A stretch of 64,000 nucleotides of DNA from Pseudomonas pseudonitroreducens (GTDB taxonomy: Bacteria; Pseudomonadota; Gammaproteobacteria; Pseudomonadales; Pseudomonadaceae): NCBI RefSeq assembly GCF_021603645.1, contig NZ_BQHJ01000014.1, positions 62,001 through 126,000 of the forward strand. The letters are read 5' to 3'. How positions within the stretch are numbered: the stretch's first letter is position 1; each line of letters opens with the position of its first letter. Both the position numbers and the translations under genes were made by a program. Shown here piece after piece: positions 42,723 through 55,428 of this stretch. Below the pieces are notes generated by a model. It saw nothing but the letters and a program-made list of their open reading frames with translations, did no database searches and was not told the DNA's origin.

Positions 42723-42864
42723 GAGAGCTCTTTGTTAACTCCTCGGGGGAGGGATTGCGAGCTAGAACGAGGCTAGGAAGAACGCGGTTTCGAAGCGGAG
42801 AGTAAATGAGCATTCGAAACCGTGATCTGACGACGTATCGTCGACGCGCAGCAGCCCGTTTGGC

Positions 42865-44175
42865 CTAGCGGGCGGAAATCTTGATCAGCTTGGCATAATA
42901 GAAGCCGTCATGCCCGCCCTGCTGCGGCAGCAGCTGGCGCCCATGGGGCTGCTTGATCCCCCACGGGCCGGGCAGGTCCAGCTCGCGAGCGCCGGGGGTG
43001 CGGCCGAGGAACGCAGCGATCTGCTCGCTGTTCTCCTGGGGCATCACCGAGCAGGTCGCGTAGACCATTACGCCGCCCACTTCGAGCGTCGCCCACAACG
43101 CATCGAGCAGCTCGCCTTGCAGTTTTGCCAGCGCCTCGATGTCTTCTGCGGTGCGGGTCAGCTTGATGTCCGGGTGACGGCGGATTACCCCGGTGGCGGA
43201 GCACGGCGCGTCCAGCAGGATGCGCTGGAAGGCTTTACCGTCCCACCATTTGGCCGTGACGCGAGCGTCGGCGGCGAACAGTTCGGCCGATAGCTGCAGG
43301 CGTGCGAGGTTTTCGCGCACCCGTACCAGGCGGCTTTCTTCCAGGTCCACGGCGACCACGCTGGCCAGCGCGGGCTCGGCTTCCATCAGGTGGCAGGTCT
43401 TGCCGCCGGGCGCGCAGCAGGCGTCCAGCACGCGCTGGCTGGGCGCCAGCTCCAGCAGGTCGGCGGCCAGCTGCGCGGCTTCGTCCTGCACGCTGACGCG
43501 GCCTTCGGCGAAGCCCGGCAGCTCGCGCACGTCACAGGGTTGCACGAGGTTGATGCCATCGCGGCTGAACTCGCAGGCTGTGGCTTCGAAGCCGACGCGG
43601 TTCAGCTCTTCCAGATAGTCGTCACGGCTGCCGTGACGGCGATTTACCCGCAGGGTCATCGGCGGGTGCGCGTTATTGGCGGCGCAGATGGCTTCGAACT
43701 GCTCCGGCCAGGACTTCTTCAGTGCCTTCTGCAGCCAGCGCGGGTGTGCCAGGCGTGCGGCCGGGTCCTTGTCGACCTCGGCCAGCAGCACCTCGCTTTC
43801 GCGCTGGGCGCGACGCAGTACGGCGTTGAGCAGGCCCTTGGCCCAGGGCTTCTTCAGCTTGTCCGCGCAGCCAACGGTCTCGCCGATGGCTGCGTGGGGG
43901 GGAATGCGGGTGTAGAGCAGTTGGTAGAGGCCCACCAGCAGCAGCGCCTCGACGTCGCGGTCGCCGGCCTTGAACGGCTTCTGCAGCAGGCGTGCGGCCA
44001 GGGTGGACAGGCGCGGCTGCCAGCGCGCGGCGCCAAAGGCCAGCTCCTGTACCAGGCCGCGGTCGCGCGGCTCGACGTGTTCCAGCTGGGTCGGCAGCGA
44101 GCTGCCCAGCGAGGCCCGGCCGGCCAGTACAGCGGCCAGCGCGCGGGCGGCCGCCAGGCGAGGATTGGTACTCAT
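42865..44175 (-). CDS. rsmB: 16S rRNA (cytosine-967-C5)-methyltransferase RsmB (Sun)
   Basis: Methylates C967 of 16S rRNA. The protein has 436 residues. The N-terminal NusB-like domain is followed by the NOL1/NOP2/Sun methyltransferase fold. The SAM motif is [15 protein letters not shown], and the two catalytic cysteines are in [10 protein letters not shown] and [12 protein letters not shown]. The ATG overlaps the fmt stop (ATGA). Confidence 0.96.
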   Translation of the reverse strand: MSTNPRLAAARALAAVLAGRASLGSSLPTQLEHVEPRDRGLVQELAFGAARWQPRLSTLAARLLQKPFKAGDRDVEALLLVGLYQLLYTRIPPHAAIGETVGCADKLKKPWAKGLLNAVLRRAQRESEVLLAEVDKDPAARLAHPRWLQKALKKSWPEQFEAICAANNAHPPMTLRVNRRHGSRDDYLEELNRVGFEATACEFSRDGINLVQPCDVRELPGFAEGRVSVQDEAAQLAADLLELAPSQRVLDACCAPGGKTCHLMEAEPALASVVAVDLEESRLVRVRENLARLQLSAELFAADARVTAKWWDGKAFQRILLDAPCSATGVIRRHPDIKLTRTAEDIEALAKLQGELLDALWATLEVGGVMVYATCSVMPQENSEQIAAFLGRTPGARELDLPGPWGIKQPHGRQLLPQQGGHDGFYYAKLIKISAR

Positions 44176-45131
44176 GCGCCCTGCCCTTGCAGACCAAGTG
44201 TCTGTCCGGGCGCGAACTGCTCGCGGCGGCTGTTGAACAGGTCGGCGAAGGCCAGCGGCTTGCCGCCGGGCAGTTGCAGGCGGGTCAGTAGCAGCGCGCC
44301 CTCACCGCAGGCGACCAGCAGGCCGTCGCGGCTGGCGTCGAGAATCCTGCCGGGCTCGCCCTTGCCTTGCGCGGGCTTGGCACCGAGTACCTTCAGTGCG
44401 GCCTCACCCAACGTGGTGTGGCATACCGGCCAGGGGGTGAAGGCGCGGATGCGCCGCTCCAGTTCGTCGGCCGGACGGGTCCAGTCGATGCGCGCCTCTT
44501 CCTTGTTCAGCTTGTGTGCGTAGGTGGCCAGGGCGTCGTCCTGTATCTCGCCCTTGAGCGTGCCGGTGGCGAGGCCGGCAATGGCCTCGACCACGGCTTT
44601 CGGGCCCAACTCGGCGAGGCGGTCATGCAGGCTGCCGCCGGTGTCTTCGGTGGAAATCGACGTGCTGACCTTGAGCAGCATCGGCCCGGTGTCCAGGCCC
44701 GCTTCCATCTGCATCACCGTCACGCCGCTTTCGGCGTCGCCCGCCTCCACCGCGCGCTGGATCGGCGCGGCGCCGCGCCAGCGCGGCAGCAGCGAGGCGT
44801 GGCTGTTGATGCAACCCAGGCGCGGGATATCCAGCACCGCCTGCGGCAGGATCAGCCCGTAGGCGACCACCACCATCAGGTCCGGCTTGAGCGCCGCCAG
44901 TTCGGCCTGGGCGGCGGGATCGCGCAGGGTCGGTGGCTGCAGCACCGCCAGGCCATGCTCCAGGGCGAGTTGCTTGACCGGGCTGGGCATCAGTTTCTGC
45001 CCGCGGCCTGCCGGGCGATCCGGCTGGGTGTAGACGGCAACGATCTGGTGCGGGGTATCGAGCAGGGCCTTGAGGTGCTCGGCGGCGAATTCCGGGGTGC
45101 CGGCGAAGACGATGCGCAGTGCTTGGCTCAT
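44172..45131 (-). CDS. fmt: Methionyl-tRNA formyltransferase
   Basis: Formylates initiator Met-tRNA. The protein has 319 residues. The formyl-THF-binding fold is [16 protein letters not shown], and the conserved active-site segment is [19 protein letters not shown] with Asn, His and Asp. ATG at 45131 ([11 protein letters not shown]) is chosen over the upstream 45152. It belongs to the def-fmt-rsmB order; a strong terminator separates it from def. Confidence 0.96.
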   Translation of the reverse strand: MSQALRIVFAGTPEFAAEHLKALLDTPHQIVAVYTQPDRPAGRGQKLMPSPVKQLALEHGLAVLQPPTLRDPAAQAELAALKPDLMVVVAYGLILPQAVLDIPRLGCINSHASLLPRWRGAAPIQRAVEAGDAESGVTVMQMEAGLDTGPMLLKVSTSISTEDTGGSLHDRLAELGPKAVVEAIAGLATGTLKGEIQDDALATYAHKLNKEEARIDWTRPADELERRIRAFTPWPVCHTTLGEAALKVLGAKPAQGKGEPGRILDASRDGLLVACGEGALLLTRLQLPGGKPLAFADLFNSRREQFAPGQTLGLQGQGA

Positions 45132-45141
45132 ATCGGGCTCA

Positions 45142-45175
45142 CAAAAAAACAAAAGGCTTGCCGGGGCAAGCCTTT
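45142..45175 (-). terminator. Intrinsic terminator after def
   Basis: AAAGGCTTGCC (45152-45162) pairs with GGCAAGCCTTT (45165-45175). On the minus strand it is followed by TTTTGTTTTTTTG. It begins 10 bp after the def stop, so transcription of fmt partly or wholly needs its own start. Confidence 0.9.
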
Positions 45176-45185
45176 GGGGATGGGG

Positions 45186-45692
45186 TCACGCCTGTTGCCG
45201 GTGCTGTTTTTCCAGCTTCTTGCGGATGCGGTCACGCTTGAGATTGGACAGGTAGTCGACGAACAGCTTGCCGTTCAGGTGATCGCACTCGTGCTGGATG
45301 CACACGGCGAGCAGGCCTTCGGCGACTTCCTCGAACGGATTGCCGTCGCGGTCCTGGGCCTTGATCCGCACCTTCTGCGGACGGTCTACATTTTCGTAGA
45401 AGCCGGGCACCGACAGGCAGCCTTCCTGGTACTGGTCCATTTCCTCGGTGAGGTATTCGAACTCCGGGTTGATGTAGACCCGCGGTTCGGACTTGTCCTC
45501 GGAGAGGTCCATCACCACGACACGCTTGTGCACGTTGACCTGCGTTGCCGCCAGCCCGATGCCCGGGGCCTCGTACATGGTCTCGAACATGTCGTCGATC
45601 AGCGTGCGCAGGGCGTCATCGAAGACCGTGACCGGCTTGGCGATGGTCCGCAGGCGCGGATCGGGGAATTCGAGAATGTTCAGAATGGCCAT
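45186..45692 (-). CDS. def: Peptide deformylase
   Basis: Fe2+ metallo-hydrolase removing the N-formyl group of nascent proteins. The protein has 168 residues with all three motifs: [16 protein letters not shown] and HECDHLNG (metal ligands Cys and two His). It is divergent from the LysM gene across 138 bp. Confidence 0.97.
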   Translation of the reverse strand: MAILNILEFPDPRLRTIAKPVTVFDDALRTLIDDMFETMYEAPGIGLAATQVNVHKRVVVMDLSEDKSEPRVYINPEFEYLTEEMDQYQEGCLSVPGFYENVDRPQKVRIKAQDRDGNPFEEVAEGLLAVCIQHECDHLNGKLFVDYLSNLKRDRIRKKLEKQHRQQA

Positions 45693-45830
45693 ATACGTTT
45701 GTGATGCACTTGTGGAATAAAGTCAAAATCGGCTGCTAATATGCTGAGCAGCATCGAAAAACGGCTGGAAAGCGCGGTAGGGGCGGCTTCCAGGCGTTTC
45801 ATGTGTACACATAATAAAGGGATTCACCGC

Positions 45831-46856
45831 ATGAGGAAAACACTACTCGCCCTGCTGCTGCTCGCTGCAGGCGGGATGGCGCAGGCTGCCGTGCAGCTCA
45901 AGGACGGCCATCCGGATCGCTATACCGTAGTGAAGGGCGACACCCTCTGGGACATCTCCGGCAAGTTCCTCAGCAAGCCGTGGAAGTGGCCGGAAATCTG
46001 GCAGGTGAATCCGCAGATTCAGAACCCGCACCTGATCTACCCGGGTGACGTGCTGAGCCTGGTGTATATCGACGGCCAGCCGCGCCTGATGCTCAACCGT
46101 GGCGAATCCCGCGGGACCATCAAGCTGTCGCCGCGGGTGCGCAGCACCCCGATCGCCGAGGCGATCCCGACCATCCCGCTGGACAAGATCAACGCCTTCC
46201 TGGTCTCCAACCGCATCGTCGACAACGCTGACGTCTTCAGCAATGCCCCCTATGTGGTTGCCGGTGCTCAGGAAAGCGTGATCAGCGGCGCTGGCGACCG
46301 TGCCTATGCCCGTGGCGAGTCGCTGTCCGAAGAGAACAGCTACGGCATCTTCCGCCAGGCCAAGGTTTACACCGACCCGGAAACCAACGAGGTTCTGGGC
46401 ATCGACGCGATGGACGTCGGTGGCGCCAACGTCACTGCGAAGGAAGGCGATGTCGCCACCCTGATGCTGACCCGCACGACCCAGGAAGTCCGTTCGGGCG
46501 ACCGCCTGTTCCCCACCGAGGAGCGCGCGATCACTTCGACCTTCATGCCCAGCGAGCCGAGCACCCCGATCAAGGGCACCATCATCGACGTGCCGCGCGG
46601 CGTAACGCAGATCGGCAAGTACGACGTGGTAACCATCGACAAGGGTTCCCGTGACGGCCTGGCCGAAGGCAACGTGCTGGCGATCTACAAGCTGGGCGAA
46701 ACCGTGCGCGATCGCGTCACCGATGAAATGGTGAAGATCCCGGACGAGCGTTCGGGCCTGGTGATGGTCTTCCGCACCTACAACCGCCTGAGCTACGGGC
46801 TGGTGCTCACCGCTACCCGCTCGCTTGAAGTCAACGACCGCGTCCTGAACCCGTGA
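45831..46856 (+). CDS. LysM-domain periplasmic protein
   Basis: A 341-residue exported protein. The signal peptide is MRKTLLALLLLAAGGMAQAA. A single LysM peptidoglycan-binding domain follows (RYTVVKGDTLWDISGKFLSK through NPHLIYPGDVLSL, about 28-80). The remainder has no recognised catalytic domain. ATG at 45831 gives the signal peptide; an open frame from 45741 only adds an unlikely extension. Conserved beside dprA in pseudomonads (PA0020). It may anchor or organise cell-wall factors. Confidence 0.92.
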   Translation: MRKTLLALLLLAAGGMAQAAVQLKDGHPDRYTVVKGDTLWDISGKFLSKPWKWPEIWQVNPQIQNPHLIYPGDVLSLVYIDGQPRLMLNRGESRGTIKLSPRVRSTPIAEAIPTIPLDKINAFLVSNRIVDNADVFSNAPYVVAGAQESVISGAGDRAYARGESLSEENSYGIFRQAKVYTDPETNEVLGIDAMDVGGANVTAKEGDVATLMLTRTTQEVRSGDRLFPTEERAITSTFMPSEPSTPIKGTIIDVPRGVTQIGKYDVVTIDKGSRDGLAEGNVLAIYKLGETVRDRVTDEMVKIPDERSGLVMVFRTYNRLSYGLVLTATRSLEVNDRVLNP

Positions 46857-46874
46857 TGCGCGCGTGACTTGAAG

Positions 46875-46899
46875 AAACCCCGCTTCGGCGGGGTTTTTT
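46875..46899 (+). terminator. Intrinsic terminator after the LysM gene
   Basis: AACCCCGC-TTCG-GCGGGGTT followed by TTTT. Located 18 bp downstream of the stop. Confidence 0.92.
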
Positions 46900-46987
46900 G
46901 TGGGCGCGATCCGGAAGGGTCCGACAGCGCGAGCGTCGCTCGGCGCGGCATAGTCCGGGCGTCAACCGCACGCCGAAGGATTGCAAC

Positions 46988-48088
46988 ATGCCCCTGGACC
47001 CGACCCTCTCCCCGGCCGAGCTGGAAGCGCGGCTGCGCCTGCATGGCCTGCCCGAACTGGGCCCGCGGCGTTTTCGCCGCTTGCTGGAAGCCTTCGGCTC
47101 GGCGTCCGCGGCTCTCAGCGCGCCGGCGGCGGCCTGGCGCTCCCTCGGTCTGCCGGCCAACTGTGCGGGCCCGCGCCGCGACAGCGCCATTCGTGAACAG
47201 GCGGCCGAGGCGATGCGCTGGCTGGAGGCGCCCGGACATCACCTGGTGATGTGGGATGCGCCGGTCTATCCCGCTCTGCTGGCGGAGTTGAGCGATGCTC
47301 CACCCGTGCTGTTCCTGGCGGGCGAGCCGAGCCTGCTGGAGCGCCCGCAACTGGCGATGGTCGGCAGCCGCCGGGCCAGCAAGCCGGGGCTGGATACGGC
47401 TCGGGCCTTTGCCCGCAGCCTGGCCGGTGGTGGCTTCGTGATCACCAGCGGGCTGGCGCTGGGCATCGATGGCGCGGCTCATGAGGGGGCCCTGGAGGCT
47501 GGTGGAAAGACCGTCGCGGTGCTGGGCACGGGCCTGGAGCAGCTCTACCCGCGACGCCACCTCGGCCTCGCACAACGCATCGTCGAGCAAGGCGGCGCGG
47601 TGGTTTCCGAGCTGCCGCTGAATAGCGCGCCGCAGGCGTCGAACTTCCCCCGGCGCAACCGGATCATCAGCGGCCTTTCCCTGGGCACCCTGGTGGTGGA
47701 GGCCAGCCCGTCCAGCGGTTCGCTGATCACCGCGCGGCTGGCCGCCGAGCAGGGGCGCGAGGTCTATGCCATCCCCGGTTCGATTCACCACCCCGGCGCG
47801 CGCGGCTGTCATGAGCTGATCCGCCAGGGTGCGACGCTGGTGGAGACGGTCGAGCACATTCTCGAAGGCCTGCAGGGCTGGACGCACCACGTAGCAGTGG
47901 CGCAGCCCGCGACTTCGTTGCCGAGCCATCCCCTGCTCGACCTGCTGCGTGCCGCCCCGCAGAGCAGCGAGCAACTGGCACTGCGCAGCGGCCTGGAGCT
48001 GCCGCAGGTACTGGTGGAACTCACCGACCTGGAGCTGGACGGGCGGGTGTCCTGCGAGGCCGGTGTCTGGGTGCATCGCGCCCCCTGA
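46988..48088 (+). CDS. dprA: DNA-processing protein DprA (Smf)
   Basis: Binds single-stranded DNA and loads RecA in natural transformation. The protein has 366 residues. An N-terminal SAM-like region is followed by the Rossmann-like core, with MVGSRRASKPGLDTARAF, GLALGIDGAAHEGAL and FPRRNRIISGLS. A C-terminal winged helix follows. ATG at 46988 is chosen by length; the frame opens at 46898 in the preceding terminator. Confidence 0.95.
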   Translation: MPLDPTLSPAELEARLRLHGLPELGPRRFRRLLEAFGSASAALSAPAAAWRSLGLPANCAGPRRDSAIREQAAEAMRWLEAPGHHLVMWDAPVYPALLAELSDAPPVLFLAGEPSLLERPQLAMVGSRRASKPGLDTARAFARSLAGGGFVITSGLALGIDGAAHEGALEAGGKTVAVLGTGLEQLYPRRHLGLAQRIVEQGGAVVSELPLNSAPQASNFPRRNRIISGLSLGTLVVEASPSSGSLITARLAAEQGREVYAIPGSIHHPGARGCHELIRQGATLVETVEHILEGLQGWTHHVAVAQPATSLPSHPLLDLLRAAPQSSEQLALRSGLELPQVLVELTDLELDGRVSCEAGVWVHRAP

Positions 48089-48130
48089 GCACGTAAACTG
48101 CCGCGCATCGCAGATCCGAGGAACTCCCCG

Positions 48131-48688
48131 ATGTACAGCAACTGGCGTACCCAGCGCATGGCCCAGGTCGTGCGCGATGGCGGTGTGATCGCTTACCCGA
48201 CCGAAGCCGTCTGGGGCCTGGGATGCGACCCGTGGAGCGCCGACGCCGTTTACCGCCTGCTGGCGATCAAGGCGCGTCCGGTGGAAAAGGGCATGATCGT
48301 GGTGGCCGGTGATATCCGCCAGTTCGACTTCCTCCTCGAGGACCTGCCCGAAGCCTGGCAGGACACGCTCGCCGCCAGTTGGCCCGGCCCGAACACCTGG
48401 CTGGTGCCGCACCAGGGTCGCCTGCCCGAGTGGGTGACTGGCGAGCACGATACCGTCGCCCTGCGCGTCACCGACCACCCGCTGGTGCGCGAACTGTGCC
48501 GCTACACCGGCCCGCTGATCTCCACCTCCGCCAACCCCGCCGGCCGCCCGTCTGCGCGCAGCCGCCTGCGGGTCGAGCAGTACTTCCGCGGCGAGCTGGA
48601 TGGCGTGCTCGGCGGTGCCCTGGGTGGACGGCGCAATCCGAGCCTGATCCGCGACCTGCGTACCGGCGAGACTGTTCGCCCGTCGTAA
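48131..48688 (+). CDS. tsaC: Threonylcarbamoyl-AMP synthase (TsaC, YrdC)
   Basis: Makes threonylcarbamoyl-adenylate for t6A37 of tRNAs. The protein has 185 residues of the YrdC fold. [15 protein letters not shown] at the start, [14 protein letters not shown] in the nucleotide-binding part and [11 protein letters not shown] near the end are the family markers. It follows dprA by 42 bp. Confidence 0.95.
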   Translation: MYSNWRTQRMAQVVRDGGVIAYPTEAVWGLGCDPWSADAVYRLLAIKARPVEKGMIVVAGDIRQFDFLLEDLPEAWQDTLAASWPGPNTWLVPHQGRLPEWVTGEHDTVALRVTDHPLVRELCRYTGPLISTSANPAGRPSARSRLRVEQYFRGELDGVLGGALGGRRNPSLIRDLRTGETVRPS

Positions 48689-48708
48689 GCCGGTCACCTC
48701 GACGCGAC

Positions 48709-48800
48709 TCGGTTCGCGAGCAAGCTCGCTCCTACGAAAGGCGATACCGCCGCACCCTGCAGGACCGAGAGGCGCGCCTGGCCCTTGCTCGCGAAGGCAG
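48709..48800. repeat. REP element with decayed inverse copy
   Basis: GGTTCGCGAGCAAGCTCGCTCCTAC at about 48712-48736 matches the element at 36550. A degenerate inverse (TTGCTCGCGAAGGC) follows near 48785. Between tsaC and qor. Confidence 0.75.
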
Positions 48801-48806
48801 CTCAGA

Positions 48807-50881
<2,075 letters not shown>

Positions 50882-50956
50882 CGCCGCTCACTACACCCGG
50901 ACCCTGCCAGTCGCTACGCTGTGCCGCTTTCGTTCAATGGCTTGGCAGGGAACACC

Positions 50957-51805
50957 ATGCGCTTCGATCTTCTGATACTCCCGTGGCTCGTCGTCGCTTC
51001 GGCACAGGCGGCCGACGGCGACCTTAAGCGCCGCTGCGGCTGGTTGGAGAACCCTTCGCCGGCGAACGTCTCGCTCATCGATCGTGACGGCGAATGGTTC
51101 ATTGGCACCCAGGGTGGTGCCCAGGCCGAAGGTGACTGGACGCCTCAGTTCGGCGAGGGCCAGTGGGTCCGGAGCGGCAATGCCAACTACGGGTACGGCT
51201 GCGCCTGCATCGGTATGCAGGTCGATGTGCAATCGCACCAGGTGCTGCGGGTCGCCAATCCCCAGGCCAAGCCGCTGTCGGCCTGCCGCAACGACCGCAG
51301 CCTGCAGAGCAAGCCCTACGGCGAATACCTGCGCATTCCGACCACTACCTATCAGGGCAACGGTTACCGCTTCAGCTATCCGCGCGCCTGGAAGCTGCGC
51401 CAGGTCGATCACTGCCAGCAACTGGACGCTCCCGGCAAGCTGAAGAACGAGGAGTACACCCTCAATATCTGCCCACGTCCGGCGACGCTGGAGCAGGTGG
51501 CCGATGATGCGATCTTCAGCCGCGATGAGCACGGGGTGTGGATGCGCGAGGCCGGCATGGATGCGCCCAGTCCCGTCCAGGTGCGACAGGGCGAAGGATG
51601 GCAGGGACTTTCCGCAGTGCAGACCTGTGGTGTTTCCGATGAGGAAACGGGCTTCCATGCTGCCGGTGGTTCGTGCTTCTGGGCCGCTGTCTCCGATGGA
51701 CACACCGGGCTGTTGATCGACACGGTGGGTTTCTATCAGGACTTCCAGCAGATCGGTATCATCGTCGACTCCCTGCGTTTCGCATCTGCGCCCAAGGCCC
51801 AGTGA
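50957..51805 (+). CDS. Secreted DUF4087 family protein
   Basis: A 282-residue protein with a cleavable signal peptide ([20 protein letters not shown]). An N-terminal DUF4087 domain follows ([23 protein letters not shown]), with several cysteines (GCACIGM) that could form disulfides. The C-terminal half is not assigned. Probably periplasmic. ATG at 50957 is set by the signal peptide. It lies between hemF and aroE; function unknown. Confidence 0.75.
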   Translation: MRFDLLILPWLVVASAQAADGDLKRRCGWLENPSPANVSLIDRDGEWFIGTQGGAQAEGDWTPQFGEGQWVRSGNANYGYGCACIGMQVDVQSHQVLRVANPQAKPLSACRNDRSLQSKPYGEYLRIPTTTYQGNGYRFSYPRAWKLRQVDHCQQLDAPGKLKNEEYTLNICPRPATLEQVADDAIFSRDEHGVWMREAGMDAPSPVQVRQGEGWQGLSAVQTCGVSDEETGFHAAGGSCFWAAVSDGHTGLLIDTVGFYQDFQQIGIIVDSLRFASAPKAQ

Positions 51806-51836
51806 ACGCCCTGACCGTTGTTATCCAGGAATCGAA

Positions 51837-52658
51837 ATGGACCGCTACTGCGTCTTCGGCAACCCCATCGGCCACAGCAAGTCGCCGCAGATCCACCGCC
51901 TGTTCGCCGAGCAGACCGGCCAGGCGCTGAGCTATGACGCGCGGCTGGCGCCGCTGGGCGATTTCGCCGCGAACGCTCGTGAGTTCTTTGTTGAGGGCCT
52001 GGGCGGCAATGTCACCGTTCCCTTCAAGGAAGACGCCTATCGCCTCGCCACCGAGCTGAGCGAGCGTGCGCGCCGGGCCGGCGCGGTGAACACCTTGAAG
52101 AAGCTCGACGGCGGCGGACTGCTGGGTGACAACACTGACGGCGCCGGGCTGACCCGCGACCTGACGGTGAACCACGGCGCTGTCCTGCGCGGTGCGCGCA
52201 TCCTGGTGCTGGGCGCCGGCGGCGCGGTGCGCGGCATTCTCGAGCCCTTCCTCGCCGAGCAGCCAGCCTGCATCGTCATCGCCAACCGTACGGCGTCCAA
52301 GGCCGAGCAGTTGGCGGAAGAGTTCAAGGACCTGGGCGCGGTCAGCGGCGGTGGATTCGACCTGCGCGACGAGCCCTTCGACCTGATCGTCAACGGCACT
52401 TCGGCCTCGCTGGCCGGAGAGTTGCCGCCCATCGATCCGGCGCTGGTCAAGCCGGGGCATACGATCTGCTACGACATGATGTACGGCAAGGACGTTACCG
52501 CCTTCAACCGCTGGGCCGCCGAACACGGCGCGGCGCGCTGCATCGACGGGCTGGGCATGCTGGTCGAACAGGCCGCGGAAGCCTTCCTGCTGTGGCGCGG
52601 CGTGCGGCCGGACTCGGCGCCGGTGCTGGAAGAGCTGAGGCGGCAGCTCAAGGGCTGA
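51837..52658 (+). CDS. aroE: Shikimate 5-dehydrogenase AroE
   Basis: NADPH-dependent enzyme of aromatic amino acid synthesis. The protein has 273 residues. The shikimate-binding motif is [12 protein letters not shown]. The catalytic Lys is in [11 protein letters not shown] and the NTDG motif in [11 protein letters not shown]. The cofactor loop is [13 protein letters not shown]. The canonical PA0025 position next to hemF is kept, with the DUF4087 gene inserted. Confidence 0.96.
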   Translation: MDRYCVFGNPIGHSKSPQIHRLFAEQTGQALSYDARLAPLGDFAANAREFFVEGLGGNVTVPFKEDAYRLATELSERARRAGAVNTLKKLDGGGLLGDNTDGAGLTRDLTVNHGAVLRGARILVLGAGGAVRGILEPFLAEQPACIVIANRTASKAEQLAEEFKDLGAVSGGGFDLRDEPFDLIVNGTSASLAGELPPIDPALVKPGHTICYDMMYGKDVTAFNRWAAEHGAARCIDGLGMLVEQAAEAFLLWRGVRPDSAPVLEELRRQLKG

Positions 52659-52689
52659 CTTGCCGGCGTTGGGCGGTTGGGTAGACATC

Positions 52690-52870
52690 GCGGCCCAAGT
52701 CTACGCCTGTGTGAAAGTTCTGCGCTCGGGTCGGCCCTCACCCTAGCCCTCTCCCAAAGGGAGAGGGGACCGCTCGGTGCAGGATGAAACCTTTGCATCA
52801 GCCGGCTCGGACTGCACCCTCTCCCTGAGGGAGAGGGCTGGGGTGAGGGGGAAAGCGCAAACACGGAGTT
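52690..52870. repeat. CCCTCTCCC palindromic repeats (two hairpins) between aroE and sulP
   Basis: First unit: flank GTGTGAAAGTTCTGCGCTCG (52711-52730) then CACCCTAGCCCTCTCCC-AAA-GGGAGAGGGG. Second unit: CACCCTCTCCC-TGA-GGGAGAGGGCTGGGGTGAGGGG around 52815-52850. The first unit's flank is shared with 38465-38490, so this is a dispersed family in this genome. Confidence 0.8.
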
Positions 52871-52892
52871 ATCCAGGGAACGACTGTTGCTC

Positions 52893-54452
52893 CTACTCCT
52901 CGACCAGCAACACCCCGCCCTTCCCCATCTGCTGCTCCAGCTCCGCGCGCACCCGCGGCCGTGCATTGCGCAGGACCAGGCTGCGGCCCTCGCTGGCCAG
53001 GCGGCGGGCTTCCTGCTGGAGCATCTGCGCGCCGGCAAAATCGATGAAGTTGACGTGGTGGGCGTCCAGTACCAGGCGTTCGCCGCGGCTGTGCTGCATC
53101 CGCTTCTGCAGGTAGTCGCAGGCGCCGAAGAAGATCGAGCCTTCGATGCGCAGTACCTCTTCGTCCTCACGTTCCCATTGCTGCACGCGCGGTTGCGAGG
53201 TGCGCTTGAGGTAGAAGAACAGCGAAGCCAGCACGCCGGCATAGATGGCGTTCTGCAGCGGCAGCAACAGGGTCGCGGCGAGGGTCAGCAGCATGACGAG
53301 CGATTCGGCGCGGCTGCCATTCCACAGGGCGCGCAGTGCTGGACGATCGACCAGATTCCAGCAGATCAGCAAGATGCCGGCGGCCATCGCCGGCAAGGGA
53401 ATGTGGGTGATCAAGCCGGCACCGGCCACCGCCAGCAGCGCGACCCAGAGTGCCGAGAAGACCCCGGCCAGCGGCGTGCGGGCTCCGGCATCCTGATTCA
53501 GCCCGGAGCGGGTGAATGAGCCGGCGGACAGTGTCCCCGAGAGCCACGGGCCGATCAGGTTGGACAGCCCCTGGGCGCGCACCTCCTGGTTGGCATCCAG
53601 CGTCTGGTGCGAACGCGCGGCCAGCGCGCGGGCGATGGACAGGCTGGTGACCAGCCCGAGCATGCCGCAGGCGACGGCGGCGGGGAACAACTGGGCGATA
53701 GCGGTGAGATCGAACGACAACGGGCTCAGCGGCGGCAGTGCGCTGCGGAAGGCCGCGACCTTGGCCACGCCGGCAAATGTGGAGGGTAGCGCCCAGACCA
53801 GCGCGCTGGCGCCGAACAGGCCGATCAGCAGCGCCGGCCCGCGCTGCCACAGGCGCCTCACCAGCAGGCTCAGCGCGAGGCTGAACAGGCCGACCAGCAG
53901 CGAAGGTCCATGGAACTCCGCCAGCTTCCACCACAGCGCGGCGGCGCTGGTCAGCGCCGTGCCCTGCCCGCTGGCGGTTATCCCGAGCAGGTACGGCAAC
54001 TGGCCGATCACGATCACCAGCGCGGCGCCGCAGGTGAAGCCCAGCAGCACCGAGTGCGAGACGAAGTTCACCAGTACGCCGAAACGCAGCAGGCCCAGCA
54101 GCCATTGGAACAGCCCGGCGAGGAAGGTCAGCAGGAGTGCGTACTGGATGAACTGCGGGCTGCCCGGCGGCGCCAGCGGCGCAATGGCGGTGAACAAGAC
54201 CACCGAGATGGCCGCCGTCGGTCCGCCGACCATGTGTTTCGACGAACCCCACAGGCAGGCGATCAGCACCGGCAGCATCGCCGCGTACAGGCCGTACTCC
54301 GCCGGCAGCCCGGCGATCAGTGCGTAGGCCATCGATTGCGGCAGGGCCAGCACCGCGCCGGAGAGGCCGACGCCGAGGTCACGGCGCAGGTCGCGCGCCG
54401 TGACCTGTGGCAGCCAGGCGAGGAACGGCAGCAGGCGGATCAGACGTTGCAT
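52893..54452 (-). CDS. SulP-family anion (sulfate) transporter with STAS domain
   Basis: A 519-residue inner-membrane transporter with ten or more helices and a cytoplasmic C-terminal STAS domain (RLVLDAHHVNFIDFAGAQML). The opening motif GLSGAVLALPQSMAYALIAG is of the SulP type. It is the last gene of the betC-choX-like-sulP group on the minus strand. It may export or import the sulfate set free by choline sulfatase, or take up choline sulfate itself; substrate is inferred from context. Confidence 0.9.
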   Translation of the reverse strand: MQRLIRLLPFLAWLPQVTARDLRRDLGVGLSGAVLALPQSMAYALIAGLPAEYGLYAAMLPVLIACLWGSSKHMVGGPTAAISVVLFTAIAPLAPPGSPQFIQYALLLTFLAGLFQWLLGLLRFGVLVNFVSHSVLLGFTCGAALVIVIGQLPYLLGITASGQGTALTSAAALWWKLAEFHGPSLLVGLFSLALSLLVRRLWQRGPALLIGLFGASALVWALPSTFAGVAKVAAFRSALPPLSPLSFDLTAIAQLFPAAVACGMLGLVTSLSIARALAARSHQTLDANQEVRAQGLSNLIGPWLSGTLSAGSFTRSGLNQDAGARTPLAGVFSALWVALLAVAGAGLITHIPLPAMAAGILLICWNLVDRPALRALWNGSRAESLVMLLTLAATLLLPLQNAIYAGVLASLFFYLKRTSQPRVQQWEREDEEVLRIEGSIFFGACDYLQKRMQHSRGERLVLDAHHVNFIDFAGAQMLQQEARRLASEGRSLVLRNARPRVRAELEQQMGKGGVLLVEE

Positions 54453-54459
54453 CGCAGGC

Positions 54460-55395
54460 CTACAGCCTGGCCTTCACGACGGCCAGCGCGTCACCGCCGT
54501 CGCGGGCCTTCACACCTTCCAGCCAGGTGTCGAGGCTCTGCGGATGGGCCTTGATCCAGGCCTTCACCGCATCGGAGGTCTTCACGTTCTTCTCCAGCAC
54601 CTCGGCCATGATGGCGTTCTCCATCTTCAGGTCGAAGGACAGGTTGGCCAGCAGCTTGCCGCTGTTCGGGCACTGCTCGGCGTAGCCGTTGCGGGTGACG
54701 GTAAACACGCTGCCGGTGCTGCCGAAATACTTCTCGCCGCCGCTGAGGTACTTCATGTCGACCTTCACGTTCATCGGGTGTGGCGTCCAGCCGAGGAACA
54801 CCACCCAGCGCTGGCGTTTCACCGCACGGCCGACCTCGGCGAGCATCGCCTGCTCGCTGGATTCCACCAGCTTCCAGTCACCCAGGCCGAACTCGTCGCC
54901 GCTGATCATCTTCTGGATCGACTGGTTGGCCGGCGCGCCGGAACCGATGCCGTAGACCTTCCTGTTGAACTGGTCGGCGTGCTTGTCGAGGTCGGCGAAG
55001 CTCTTCACCCCCGCGTCCCACACGTAGGTCGGCACGGCCAGGGTGAACTCGGTGCCTTCGAGGTTCTTTGCAAGCTGGGTGACCTGCTTGCTGGCGATGA
55101 ACTGGTCATGGAAGCTCTGCTGCGCCGGCATCCAGTTGCCGAGGAAGGCGTCCACCTGGCCGTCGCGCAGGCCGCCGTAGGTGATCGGTACCGAGAGGGT
55201 GTCGATCTTCACCTGGTAGCCCAGACCTTCGAGCAGGAAGGCGGCGATGCCGTTGGTGACGGCGATGTCGGTCCAGCCCGGATCGGCCAGTTTCACCGTA
55301 CTGCAGGCTTCATCTTCGGCCCGGGCCAGCGGGCCGCCCAGCGCAAGTGCGCCGGCCAGCAACAGCGTTGATGCTCTTCGTACGGTGGTGTTCAT
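54460..55395 (-). CDS. Periplasmic choline/betaine-type ABC substrate-binding protein (ChoX-like)
   Basis: A 311-residue OpuAC-family binding protein. The signal peptide is MNTTVRRASTLLLAGALALG, cut near ARAEDEA. The ligand-binding fold includes VKLADPGWTDIAVTN and LGNWMPAQQ, with aromatic residues typical of quaternary-ammonium cages. No ABC permease or ATPase lies beside it, so it must use one encoded elsewhere. Located between betC (33 bp) and sulP (7 bp), which points to choline or choline sulfate as ligand. Confidence 0.88.
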   Translation of the reverse strand: MNTTVRRASTLLLAGALALGGPLARAEDEACSTVKLADPGWTDIAVTNGIAAFLLEGLGYQVKIDTLSVPITYGGLRDGQVDAFLGNWMPAQQSFHDQFIASKQVTQLAKNLEGTEFTLAVPTYVWDAGVKSFADLDKHADQFNRKVYGIGSGAPANQSIQKMISGDEFGLGDWKLVESSEQAMLAEVGRAVKRQRWVVFLGWTPHPMNVKVDMKYLSGGEKYFGSTGSVFTVTRNGYAEQCPNSGKLLANLSFDLKMENAIMAEVLEKNVKTSDAVKAWIKAHPQSLDTWLEGVKARDGGDALAVVKARL

Positions 55396-55428
55396 GCTCC
55401 CTTCCCCTTCGGCTTGTTGTGGTTGTTG

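Noticed and set aside
46793-48697. 634-codon minus-strand frame opposite dprA and tsaC
   Set aside because: It spans two clear plus-strand genes and has repeat-like Gln/Arg/Ala composition.
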